Of a DNA stretch of 11,019 nucleotides, positions 1 through 7,542 are shown piece after piece. The stretch covers positions 1-11,019 of the forward strand of contig JAQVQJ010000029.1 in the NCBI GenBank assembly GCA_028701635.1. The letters are read 5' to 3'. The stretch is from Clostridia bacterium (GTDB lineage: Bacteria > Bacillota_A > Clostridia > Christensenellales > UBA1242). The notes beneath the pieces were generated by a model. The model did no database searches. It was not told where the DNA came from and saw only the letters and a list, made by a program, of their open reading frames with translations. Both the position numbers and the translations under genes were made by a program. Within the stretch, counting starts at the first letter, position 1; every line of letters begins with the position of its first letter.

Positions 1-664
1 AGAAATTTGAAGATCAATTTCGTGGAGATCAGAAGGAAATTCTTGGTCGTCAGCGCCAATATTTACGTTTTTTCATGAATGTAAAAATGTTATGGATATT
101 GGATGTGGTCGAGGTGAATTTATTGAACTTCTTCACAAAAATGGAGCTGGAGCTTTTGGAGTTGAAACAGATTCCGCTATGGTAGATGAGTGCAAGAGAA
201 AGAATTTAAATGTTGTAAATGATGATGTTGTTTCTTACCTTGAAGGACAAATTGGTCGTGAACAGCCTGATAATATTGATGGCATTTTCGTTGCTCAAGT
301 GGTTGAGCATTTGCACATGGATTATATTATAAAGATGCTTAGATTATGTTATAAAATTTTGCAAGAAGGTAAGTTTATCGTTCTGGAGACTATTAATGTT
401 AAGTCTCTCTCAACTTTTACGAATAGTGTTTATCTTGATCCGACTCATGTTAAGCCAATTCATCCTGAAACTTTAAAATTTTTGATAGAGTCAGTTGGGT
501 TTAAATTTGATGGATTTATTTTTTCTTCTGAATTTAAGCGTGATGAAAAGCTGGAGATAATTTCTGAAAATACTTCGCAGGACAAGATTTATAATAAAAA
601 TATCGCGCTACTTAATGAGCTTCTTTTTGCTCCCCAAGATTATGCAATTATCGCAAAAAAATAG
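1..664 (+). CDS. Class I SAM-dependent methyltransferase, 5'-partial, with apparent -1 frameshift
   Basis: Likely methylates a glycan or glycan terminus in the cytoplasm. From position 3 the first frame reads KFEDQFRG, then RQRQYLRFF, a conserved lead-in of polysaccharide-cluster methyltransferases. The rest lies one frame back: HECKNVMDIGCGRGEF holds SAM motif I (nucleotides 92-121), followed by the acidic GVETD strand end, the VAQVVEHL post-motif and a conserved YLDPTHVKPIHPETLKFL segment. The 5' end lies outside the window. Joining the frames at the T run near 68-74 restores a continuous family-like protein; the upstream frame alone stops at 183-185. ATG 92 is not a credible start because it falls inside motif I and has no ribosome binding site. 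The C-terminus overlaps the next gene by 23 bp. Related domains occur in WbdD-type O-antigen chain-terminating enzymes, but no kinase domain is visible, so a capping role is only a guess. The methyltransferase call is firm; the substrate is unknown. Confidence 0.85.
68..74 (+). other. Candidate -1 slippery heptamer T-TTT-TTC at the frame junction
   Basis: In the upstream frame the codons are CGT TTT TTC, so the heptamer reads T-TTT-TTC and matches the X-XXY-YYZ pattern used in -1 ribosomal slippage. Slipping back one base continues with CAT GAA TGT AAA AAT and enters the methyltransferase motif I frame. I see no strong stem-loop or internal Shine-Dalgarno sequence nearby. A missing T in the T6 run, from mutation or sequencing, would look the same. 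Confidence 0.4.
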
Positions 665-1820
665 AATCGCTATTGTAATTCCTTGGTTTGGGAAAGATGT
701 TCCGGGAGGCGCGGAAAATGCTACTAAATCTTTAATAGAGCATCTTAGCCCGTATTTTGATATAGAAGTTTTAACTACTTGTGTGGAAAATTTTCATTCT
801 GACTGGAATGATAATTTTTGGAAGGAGGGTGAATATTTTGAATTGGGAATTACCGTTAGGCGTTTTAAAGTTCGTAAAAGAGATGTTCTTAGATTTGATG
901 ATGTGAATGCTAAGCTTATGAGAGGCGAGAAGATTTCAACAGATGAAGAAAAGGTTTTTATTGAAGAATCGATTCGTAGTGATGATTTGACCGGTTTTAT
1001 TCATGATAATTTATCTGATTATAAATGGATTATTGCTATCCCTTATATGTTTGGGACAACTTACGATTCTATTCTTGAGGCATCGAATAAATCTATCTTA
1101 ATCCCTTGTTTGCATGATGAGAGTTATGCGTATTTAAATATATACAAAAAAATGTTTTCTGCGTCTCAAAAAATTCTTTTTTTGACAAATACGGAAATGG
1201 ATTTTGCCAAGAAATTGTTCTCTAGTGAAGTGTTGAAATTTAATTATGTAGGATTAGGGCTTGATGTAAACGTTCATGCTGATAAAGGTAAATTTAAAAA
1301 AAAATATAATTTTGATAATTTCGTGCTTTGTGCGGGACGAAAAGATGTTACTAAAAATACGCCTGAATTGATTGAGTTTTTTGATCGATATGTGAGAGAG
1401 ACAGATAGAGATATTAAACTTGTTTTAATTGGTCCGGGGAAATTATCTTTATTCGATAATCCGCAGATAATTGATTTGGGCTTTGTTTCCAAGGAGGATC
1501 AGTATAATGCTATGACAGACTGTTTGTTTTTATGCAATCCGTCACATAACGAGAGTTTTTCTATAGTTATTATGGAGAGTTGGCTTTGCAATAGACCGGT
1601 TTTAGTAAGCGAAAGTTGTGCGGTTACTCGTGATCATGTGGTATTAAGTAATGGAGGGTTATTTTATAAGGACTATAATGTTTTCAAAGAGTGTTTGGAT
1701 TACTTTCTAAATCATAAATTTGAATCTGATATTATGGGGCAAAATGGCAGAAAATATGTTTTAGATAATTTCAGCTGGGAAAAAGTGACTCAACAATATT
1801 TAAATGTTTTAAATGACTAA
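642..1820 (+). CDS. GT4-family glycosyltransferase (GT-B fold), paralogue of the 2901-4079 gene
   Basis: A retaining GT-B glycosyltransferase that probably transfers a nucleotide-activated sugar to a growing lipid-linked glycan at the cytoplasmic membrane face. From ATG 642 the protein has 392 residues. The N-terminal acceptor domain begins IAIVIPWFGKDVPGGAEN (residues 9-26) with the glycine-rich loop of GT4 enzymes. The C-terminal donor domain has AGRKDVTKN (231-239, K238 likely at the donor phosphates) and the E-x7-E signature E304-E312, followed by SNGGLFY (336-342). An in-frame ATG at 615 would overlap the methyltransferase by 50 bp. I chose 642 because it gives the same N-terminal phase and length (392 aa) as the paralogue downstream; neither start has a Shine-Dalgarno sequence. 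The stop overlaps the next start by 8 bp, so translation is probably coupled. Donor, acceptor and linkage cannot be read from the sequence. Confidence 0.9.
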   Translation: MQLSQKNRIAIVIPWFGKDVPGGAENATKSLIEHLSPYFDIEVLTTCVENFHSDWNDNFWKEGEYFELGITVRRFKVRKRDVLRFDDVNAKLMRGEKISTDEEKVFIEESIRSDDLTGFIHDNLSDYKWIIAIPYMFGTTYDSILEASNKSILIPCLHDESYAYLNIYKKMFSASQKILFLTNTEMDFAKKLFSSEVLKFNYVGLGLDVNVHADKGKFKKKYNFDNFVLCAGRKDVTKNTPELIEFFDRYVRETDRDIKLVLIGPGKLSLFDNPQIIDLGFVSKEDQYNAMTDCLFLCNPSHNESFSIVIMESWLCNRPVLVSESCAVTRDHVVLSNGGLFYKDYNVFKECLDYFLNHKFESDIMGQNGRKYVLDNFSWEKVTQQYLNVLND

Positions 1821-2901
1821 GATTGCTATACATCAATTTGCGGCCAACCTTTCATTCGGAGATGCAATTTCCAATGATATGTTGGAAATTCAGGCTGCTT
1901 TGATAAGACTTGGGTATGATTCAAAAATATATGCTCAGTATATGGATCCCCAAATGAGTGAATATTTTAATTTATTTACCGAATATAAAGGAGACTCAAA
2001 TAATTTGATTTTTTTTCATGCTTCAATCGGAGGTGATATTTTTGATTTAGTTAAGAATTTGCCCGACAGAAAAATTCTTATTTATCACAATATAACGCCT
2101 TCCAGTTTTTTTCGTGGATATAATGAACATTTGGCTAATCTTCTTGATCAGGGTGAGTGCAAATTGAAAGAGATTTTTCCTTATTTATCTTTTGCTGTTG
2201 GTGATAGCGATTTTAATAGAAATGATCTTGTTAAAATGGGGTTTTCTGAAGAAAAAACAGACGTTTTGCCGATATTTTTGGATTTTAAAAAATATGATAG
2301 TCCTCTTAATTCCAGATTGCAGAAGGATTTGAAGGCTGATGGAATTAAAAATATTTTATTCGTCGGTCGATTTGCGCCAAATAAGAGGCATGAAGATTTA
2401 ATTAAAGCTTTTTATGTTTATCATCGTTATTTTAATCATAAATCGCGGCTAATAATGGTTGGTGGACATAGTGGCATGGAAAATTATTATTTGCGCCTGA
2501 AGAAGCTTATAAAAATACTTGGGATGGAGGAATTTGTAGTCTTGGGGGAGCAGGTTTCTTTTGAGGATTTGGTTACCTACTATAAAACTGCGGACCTTTT
2601 CCTTTCTATGAGTGAACATGAAGGATTTTTTGTCCCAATTTTGGAATGTTTTTATTTGGGCGTTCCAGTTTTGGCTTATTTCGCTGCAGCAGTTCCTGAA
2701 ACTATGGGGGGAGCGGGTGTTATTTTTAAGGAAAAAAACTTGAAAAATGTTGCTGTGATGATGGATCAACTTATCACGGATAACTCATTCAAAACAAAAA
2801 CAATAAACTCACAGAAGCAACTGCTCGATGATTTTAAACGCGACGTTATAGAGCAGAAACTAAAATTAATTATCAATAAGGTATTAAGCTCAAATATATA
2901 A
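1813..2901 (+). CDS. GT4-family glycosyltransferase (GT-B fold)
   Basis: A 362-residue GT-B enzyme, likely one step in cytoplasmic assembly of the surface glycan. The N-terminal part has IHQFAANLSFGDAISNDM (6-23), a pattern common in polysaccharide-cluster GT4 proteins, and YHNITPSSFF (91-100). The donor domain starts near residue 178 with ILFVGRFAPNKRHEDLI (181-197; R186 and K191 are likely donor-phosphate contacts). The E-x7-E motif is E270-GFFVPIL-E278, followed by GVPVLAY (283-289). It is not close to the flanking GT4 genes, so it probably makes a different linkage. It starts 8 bp inside the previous gene and ends TAATG, a 1-bp overlap with the next start, consistent with one transcript and translational coupling. 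No recognisable ribosome binding site precedes it. Sugar specificity is unknown. Confidence 0.9.
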   Translation: MTKIAIHQFAANLSFGDAISNDMLEIQAALIRLGYDSKIYAQYMDPQMSEYFNLFTEYKGDSNNLIFFHASIGGDIFDLVKNLPDRKILIYHNITPSSFFRGYNEHLANLLDQGECKLKEIFPYLSFAVGDSDFNRNDLVKMGFSEEKTDVLPIFLDFKKYDSPLNSRLQKDLKADGIKNILFVGRFAPNKRHEDLIKAFYVYHRYFNHKSRLIMVGGHSGMENYYLRLKKLIKILGMEEFVVLGEQVSFEDLVTYYKTADLFLSMSEHEGFFVPILECFYLGVPVLAYFAAAVPETMGGAGVIFKEKNLKNVAVMMDQLITDNSFKTKTINSQKQLLDDFKRDVIEQKLKLIINKVLSSNI

Positions 2902-4079
2902 TGAAAAAAAAACTTGCTTTTGTAATTCAGAGATACGGGCTTGAAGTGAATGGGGGAGCTGAATTGCATTGTCGACAACTGGCAGAACATTTGAAAGATG
3001 ATTTTGATGTAGAGGTTTTGACAACCTGCGCGATTGATTATTACACATGGAAAAACGAATACAAGGAAGGTGAAACTGAAATAAATGGAATCAAGGTAAT
3101 TAGATTCCCAGTTGATTTTGAGAGAGATAAAAAGGATTTTGATAACTATACTCAAAAGGCTTTTGCCAATCCTGGGAATTTAGAAATTGGAGAGGAGTGG
3201 ATGAAAAAACAGGGACCCTATTCGTCAAAGCTTTTTTCTTATATTGAAGATAATCAGAATGATTACGATTATATTATATTTTTTACTTATTTGTATGCTA
3301 ATACTTATTTTGGAATGCAGAAAGTTAAGGATAAATCTAAAGTTGTGCTTGTGCCAACGGCTCATGACGAACCCCCTATTTATTTAAAAATTTTTGATAG
3401 CGTTTTTTCATGTCCGAGTAAAATTATTTATAATACTTACGCAGAGAGAAATTTTGTTTTTAACCGATTTAATAATAATCGAATTGAAAATATAGTGGCT
3501 GGTGTTGGAGTTGAGTTTCCTGAGCGCTATAGTGAAAATCATGGTCGGTTTAAAGCTAAATATAATCTTGATCATTACGCTCTTTACGTTGGAAGAATCG
3601 ATGAGTCCAAGGGGTGCAAGGAGATGTTTGAATATTTTTTGGATTATAAAAGGAATAATCCATCTTCACTTAAGTTGGTTTTGTTTGGGAAAGAGGAGAT
3701 TATTATACCTAAAACTGAAAATGATGATATTGTTTCTTTGGGATTTGTTAGTGACAATGATAAGTTTGATGGAATTTTCGGTGCTGATTTTTTGATCATT
3801 CCTTCTCGATATGAAAGTCTTTCAATGGTTTTGTTAGAGTCATTTTTGTGCGGAAAACCTGTTTTAGTAAATGGGAAGAGTGAAGTGTTAAAAGATCATT
3901 GTATCTCAAGCAATGGAGGACTTTGGTATGAAAATAAGTTTGAGTTTGTAGAGGAATGTGACGATCTTCTTTATAAGGAGGATTATAGTCGTTTATTGGG
4001 AGAAAATGGTGGTAAGTATGTCATGGAGAATTATTCGTGGCATAAGATTATAGAGAAGGTAATTCAAATTTTGTCTTAG
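2901..4079 (+). CDS. GT4-family glycosyltransferase, paralogue of the 642-1820 gene
   Basis: A 392-residue GT-B glycosyltransferase, expected at the cytoplasmic membrane face. The N-terminal domain has FVIQRYGLEVNGGAELHCR (7-25). The donor domain has LYVGRIDESKGCKEMFEYF (228-246, K237 in the basic donor-binding position), GFVS (281-284) and the E-x7-E pair E305-E313, then GKPVLV and SNGGLWY (337-343). It shares landmarks with the 642-1820 product in the same order: VEVLTTC, HDE, GFVS, ES(F/L)S, LV, a DH pair and SNGGL(F/W)Y, plus identical length. The two are therefore diverged duplicates, split by an unrelated GT4. It begins at the TAATG junction with the previous gene. A 28-bp AT-rich gap follows. 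The two paralogues may add similar sugars at different positions; that is inference. Confidence 0.91.
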   Translation: MKKKLAFVIQRYGLEVNGGAELHCRQLAEHLKDDFDVEVLTTCAIDYYTWKNEYKEGETEINGIKVIRFPVDFERDKKDFDNYTQKAFANPGNLEIGEEWMKKQGPYSSKLFSYIEDNQNDYDYIIFFTYLYANTYFGMQKVKDKSKVVLVPTAHDEPPIYLKIFDSVFSCPSKIIYNTYAERNFVFNRFNNNRIENIVAGVGVEFPERYSENHGRFKAKYNLDHYALYVGRIDESKGCKEMFEYFLDYKRNNPSSLKLVLFGKEEIIIPKTENDDIVSLGFVSDNDKFDGIFGADFLIIPSRYESLSMVLLESFLCGKPVLVNGKSEVLKDHCISSNGGLWYENKFEFVEECDDLLYKEDYSRLLGENGGKYVMENYSWHKIIEKVIQILS

Positions 4080-4107
4080 TTAGTTTTAATATAATATAAA
4101 ATTTTTT

Positions 4108-6570
4108 ATGCGTAGTTATCAAAGACCAATTATATTTTATTTTGAGCTGATTCTTATGTTTGTTGTGGCTGCAAGCGTTATTTCTGTTGCAATGCTTATG
4201 TTTAACGTGTTTCAGCCGCTAATTGTTATTTTATTAAGTTTTTGTTTGGTATTTTTTATATTTATTTTTAGACATTATAAACTTGAATGGAATGATTCTC
4301 GTTTTGGTTTTTCTTTATTGTTAGTTTTAGCTGTAGCGATTTTTTTCAGGTTAAGTCCTTATAATTATGTTCTTGGAGGGCAGGATCAGGGGGTTTATGT
4401 CAATATGGCCGCTTATTATTCCGAAAATGGATCAGCGTTTATAAATGACGATATTCGTGATCAATTAATTTCTGATTATCAGGATTTATACGATAAATTA
4501 AATCAAGGAAAAGTATGGCAATCCGGTACCGATCACCCTCGTTATGTAGCAGATAAATATGAAGGCAATCATCTTCCGGGGGTCTATATAAAAAACCTTG
4601 AAAATTCTGAATATGTTTTTCAGTTCTATCCATTGCATCCTCTTTGGATGAGCCTTTTTGGTGTAGTATTTGGTAATGGAGGCATGGTTTGGGCATTAAC
4701 TTTTTTCTCTTTGCTGTCTCTTATTGGGGCTTATTTAATTGCTTATGAGCTTTCTGGTCGCAGAAGGCTTGCGGGAATTATTTTAGCTTTGCTCTTAGCT
4801 ATTAATCCCTTGCATGCGTTTTTCTCAAAGTTTCCTGTAAGTGAAGTACCAGCGCTTGCTTTTACTTTTCTTGGTTTTTATTATCTCCTAAAATTTTATA
4901 ATGATTCTAAGGAACAAAAATCTAATATATTCGATTTGTTTTTTTCGAGTTGGATGTTTTTTGGATTATTTTTCACAAGAATAACCGGATTTATGTATAT
5001 CCCGTTCTTTTTATTGATTGGTTTTCTTTCATTTTTTCATAGTAATAGTGAGATTAAAAAAAATATTATTCTATATATTGTTAGTGTTATTGCCTTATTT
5101 ATGGGCTCTTTATTTTATGGATATTTTTATTCGTATCCTTATTTTAAGGATATATTTTTAATATCATTTAGTAAGCTTTTTGACATAGTAAGTTTGCATA
5201 TGTTGGTTGTGATCTGCATAGGAGGTTTGATGATGTTTGTTTTGGCAAAGTTTCATTTATTTAAAAAATTAAAGGAGCGGATGATTGATTTTATTGAATT
5301 TATACGGAAGTTATTGCCATATTTGTTTTATTCTATAATTATTTTGGGGGCATACAAGGCGTATATTTTTGCTTTTACCAATGCTACTGTAATGGATTCT
5401 CTTAACACGCGGTGGCAATTTGCTTATCAACAATGGAAGTCAATTGGGTATACAAGTTTAAGTGTCGAATTGACTTATCTTACTATTGTGGGTTTTTTAT
5501 TGTTGTTGATTGCGGTTTATTCTCTTGGTAAAAGCAGAAAAACCACTAACAATCTACTAGTGGTTTTCCTTTCAATGTTTTGGTTTTATATTTTGTTTTT
5601 GCAGTATAGGATTCCTTATCAATACTATTATGCGCGTTATCATTTAAGTGAAGTATTGCCGTTTTCACTATTGGCTGTCTCTATTTTTCTGACAGCTATT
5701 TGGTATAGAAAAAAATGGGGGAAATATTTTGTGCCTGTAATTGTGGGGATTATGTGTTTGTTTTTATTGCCAATAACTATGGTGCAGTTTGCTGGGGCTG
5801 AGAATGAAGGTGTCCATAAGCCTTTAGGAGAAATAGCCGAGATTGTTGAGGATGATATACTTTTAGTAGGGAAAAATATCTCTGATAGTATTGTCACTTC
5901 TTTGAAATTTTATTATGAATTAAAGGTTGTCAAATTTTCGCAAGATTGTGATAACAATAGTGAGTCTTTTGCGTTTATTAAATCACTTTCTGAAATAAAT
6001 AAAGGTGATATTTTTTATATTACAACTCGTGAAATTAATGATTCTACTTTGGAGTTTATGAATCGGATGTCTTTTAAATCAGGTTTATTTGAGCATGGGC
6101 CAAGACCCCCAACTAAATTTTTGTTTCATGAAATGGAGGATTTTTTCTTATATCGGATTGATGTGGACAATTTGAATCAAAGTTCTGAATTGTTCAGATT
6201 TTATATGGAAATTGCCAATTTTGATTTAGAAGGGTTTTATTCCGATAAATTGTGGACAAAAGGCGATGCTAGAATTGTCGATTTAGATTATAAAATTAAA
6301 ACTGATGATACGACTGTTGTTATTAAGCTTGCCGGATTTCATCCTTATAAAAATCAGCCGGACAAAATGGGGCTAAGGTTATTAATTAATGATGTTCCTG
6401 CCGAGTTTATTAAAGCGGATGATAAGAATTTTCATTATCATCTACCAGAAAATATTGAAACGATTCAGTCGATACAAATTATTTCAGCAACTTTTATCCC
6501 GAAAGATTTGGGGATAAATAATGACACTCGTGTGCTTGGAGTGGATGTAAACGCTATTAGTATTTTTTAA
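4108..6570 (+). CDS. GT-C type multi-span membrane glycosyltransferase (GT39/ArnT-like) with C-terminal soluble region
   Basis: An 820-residue membrane protein. Residues 1-560 hold roughly a dozen hydrophobic segments. The first extracytoplasmic loop, after about residue 80, carries VLGGQDQGVYVNMAAYY (88-104), with an Asp (D93) where GT-C enzymes keep a catalytic acidic residue. FYPLHPLW (173-180), SKFPVSEVPAL (240-250) and YARYHLSEVLPF (508-519) are other GT-C-like landmarks. Such enzymes use polyprenyl-phosphate sugars at the outer membrane face. Residues from about 565 are soluble: an alpha/beta-like stretch, then a beta-rich end starting near GFYSDKLWTKGDARI (709-723) that looks like a carbohydrate-binding sandwich (inference, no fold search done). 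The gene directly precedes a DPM1-like GT2 able to make such a donor. An exact 10-bp inverted repeat lies inside it (5539-5567). No ribosome binding site is seen. The acceptor is unknown. Confidence 0.82.
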   Translation: MRSYQRPIIFYFELILMFVVAASVISVAMLMFNVFQPLIVILLSFCLVFFIFIFRHYKLEWNDSRFGFSLLLVLAVAIFFRLSPYNYVLGGQDQGVYVNMAAYYSENGSAFINDDIRDQLISDYQDLYDKLNQGKVWQSGTDHPRYVADKYEGNHLPGVYIKNLENSEYVFQFYPLHPLWMSLFGVVFGNGGMVWALTFFSLLSLIGAYLIAYELSGRRRLAGIILALLLAINPLHAFFSKFPVSEVPALAFTFLGFYYLLKFYNDSKEQKSNIFDLFFSSWMFFGLFFTRITGFMYIPFFLLIGFLSFFHSNSEIKKNIILYIVSVIALFMGSLFYGYFYSYPYFKDIFLISFSKLFDIVSLHMLVVICIGGLMMFVLAKFHLFKKLKERMIDFIEFIRKLLPYLFYSIIILGAYKAYIFAFTNATVMDSLNTRWQFAYQQWKSIGYTSLSVELTYLTIVGFLLLLIAVYSLGKSRKTTNNLLVVFLSMFWFYILFLQYRIPYQYYYARYHLSEVLPFSLLAVSIFLTAIWYRKKWGKYFVPVIVGIMCLFLLPITMVQFAGAENEGVHKPLGEIAEIVEDDILLVGKNISDSIVTSLKFYYELKVVKFSQDCDNNSESFAFIKSLSEINKGDIFYITTREINDSTLEFMNRMSFKSGLFEHGPRPPTKFLFHEMEDFFLYRIDVDNLNQSSELFRFYMEIANFDLEGFYSDKLWTKGDARIVDLDYKIKTDDTTVVIKLAGFHPYKNQPDKMGLRLLINDVPAEFIKADDKNFHYHLPENIETIQSIQIISATFIPKDLGINNDTRVLGVDVNAISIF
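5539..5567 (+). terminator. Perfect 10-bp terminator-like hairpin inside the GT-C gene
   Basis: AAAACCACTA (5539-5548) and TAGTGGTTTT (5558-5567) are exact reverse complements around a 9-base loop. The stem core CCACTA is flanked by an A run on the left and TTTT plus a pyrimidine-rich CCTTTC on the right, the shape of a bidirectional intrinsic terminator. It encodes residues about 478-487 (KTTNNLLVVF) between two membrane segments, so the reading frame is uninterrupted. Whether it terminates or attenuates transcription is not shown. Confidence 0.4.
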
Positions 6571-6615
6571 ATCTGTATTTCGATATATACTCTTTGAGTA
6601 AATTATATTCAGCTC

Positions 6616-7542
6616 ATGAAACTAATTATCCAAATCCCTTGTTATAACGAAGAAAAGACTTTGCCTTTGGTTTTCAAAGACCTCCCGAAGTATATCAAAG
6701 GGATTGATATTATTGAAACTCAAATAATCGATGATGGTTCTACGGATGATACAGTCAAAATCGCAAAAAGCTTGGGGGTGGATCATGTTGTGAAATATGT
6801 CGGGAACAAGGGGCTTGCTCGTGCTTTTAAAACCGGAGTTGAAAATGCTCTAAAACACGGAGCCGACATTTTGGTGAATACGGATGGGGATAATCAGTAT
6901 GATTCTGCTGACATTGCCAAATTGGTCCAACCTATTCTTGATGGGAAGGCGGATATTGTAATCGGGGATAGGCAGACAGGTAAAATCAAGCATTTTTCTT
7001 TTATAAAAAGGTTTTTTCAGTGGCTGGGGACCAGAGTTACCGGTTTTTTTGCCGGACAAAGAATGAATGATGCGGTGAGTGGGTTTCGTGCTTATACCAG
7101 AGAAGCATTGATTGAGATAAATGTTGTTTCGGAATTTAGTTATGTTCTTGATACTACGGTTCAGGCTATAAAAAAGAGGTTGAAAATAGTGCATGTGCCT
7201 ATCAGAACTAATTTGCCTACAAGAAAATCGCGGTTGTTTAAGAGTATTTGGGAGCACATGAGGAGATCTGCGGCCGATCTTATAAGGATTTATTCTTTGT
7301 ATGAACCTTTTAAGGTGTTTTTGTCTTTGGCGGTGATTTTTATTCTTTTGGGGACTTATCCTGTGGCTCGATATCTATATTTCTTCTTTATCGGGCAAGG
7401 AGGTGGGCATGTGCAGTCTCTTATATTCGGATCTATTTTGTATATAGTCGGATTTCAGTTCCTTGGACTTGGGATTTTGGGTGAGCACATGAGGATAAAT
7501 AGGAAGTTGATTGAGGATATTTTAAAGAGACTAAAGAAATAA
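6616..7542 (+). CDS. GT2 polyprenyl-phosphate glycosyltransferase (DPM1/GtrB/ArnC-like)
   Basis: A 308-residue GT-A enzyme expected to transfer a sugar from a nucleotide sugar to undecaprenyl (polyprenyl) phosphate at the inner membrane face. The N-terminus IIQIPCYNEEKTLP (4-17) is the family opening. IIDDGSTDDT (37-46) binds the nucleotide, NTDGDNQYD (88-96) contains the metal-binding acidic cluster, and NDAVSGFRAY (151-160) and PTRKSRLFKS (201-210) are conserved in DPM-like proteins. Two membrane segments, about 233-258 and 266-288, form a C-terminal anchor as in GtrB/ArnC rather than the soluble yeast-type enzyme. The protein ends in a basic tail. It follows the GT-C gene by 45 bp and would supply that enzyme's lipid-linked donor (inference). 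Its TAATG end overlaps the next start by 1 bp. The sugar could be mannose, glucose or another hexose; sequence alone does not tell. Confidence 0.92.
   Translation: MKLIIQIPCYNEEKTLPLVFKDLPKYIKGIDIIETQIIDDGSTDDTVKIAKSLGVDHVVKYVGNKGLARAFKTGVENALKHGADILVNTDGDNQYDSADIAKLVQPILDGKADIVIGDRQTGKIKHFSFIKRFFQWLGTRVTGFFAGQRMNDAVSGFRAYTREALIEINVVSEFSYVLDTTVQAIKKRLKIVHVPIRTNLPTRKSRLFKSIWEHMRRSAADLIRIYSLYEPFKVFLSLAVIFILLGTYPVARYLYFFFIGQGGGHVQSLIFGSILYIVGFQFLGLGILGEHMRINRKLIEDILKRLKK

Noticed and set aside
2449..3155. Minus-strand open frames overlapping two GT4 genes
   Set aside because: They lie antisense to genes with clear GT4 motifs, show no domain pattern and look like shadows of the coding strand.
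4090..4095. TATAAT just upstream of the GT-C gene as a promoter -10 box
   Set aside because: No -35-like hexamer lies at 16-18 bp spacing, and in such AT-rich DNA TATAAT arises by chance. It remains possible but unsupported.
6588..6600. TACTC-TTT-GAGTA hairpin in the 45-bp gap before the GT2 gene
   Set aside because: A five-base, AT-leaning stem with no following T run; too weak to call a terminator or regulator.
6850..7257. 135-residue minus-strand frame inside the GT2 gene
   Set aside because: Antisense to conserved GT2 motifs; no recognisable motif or ribosome binding site.
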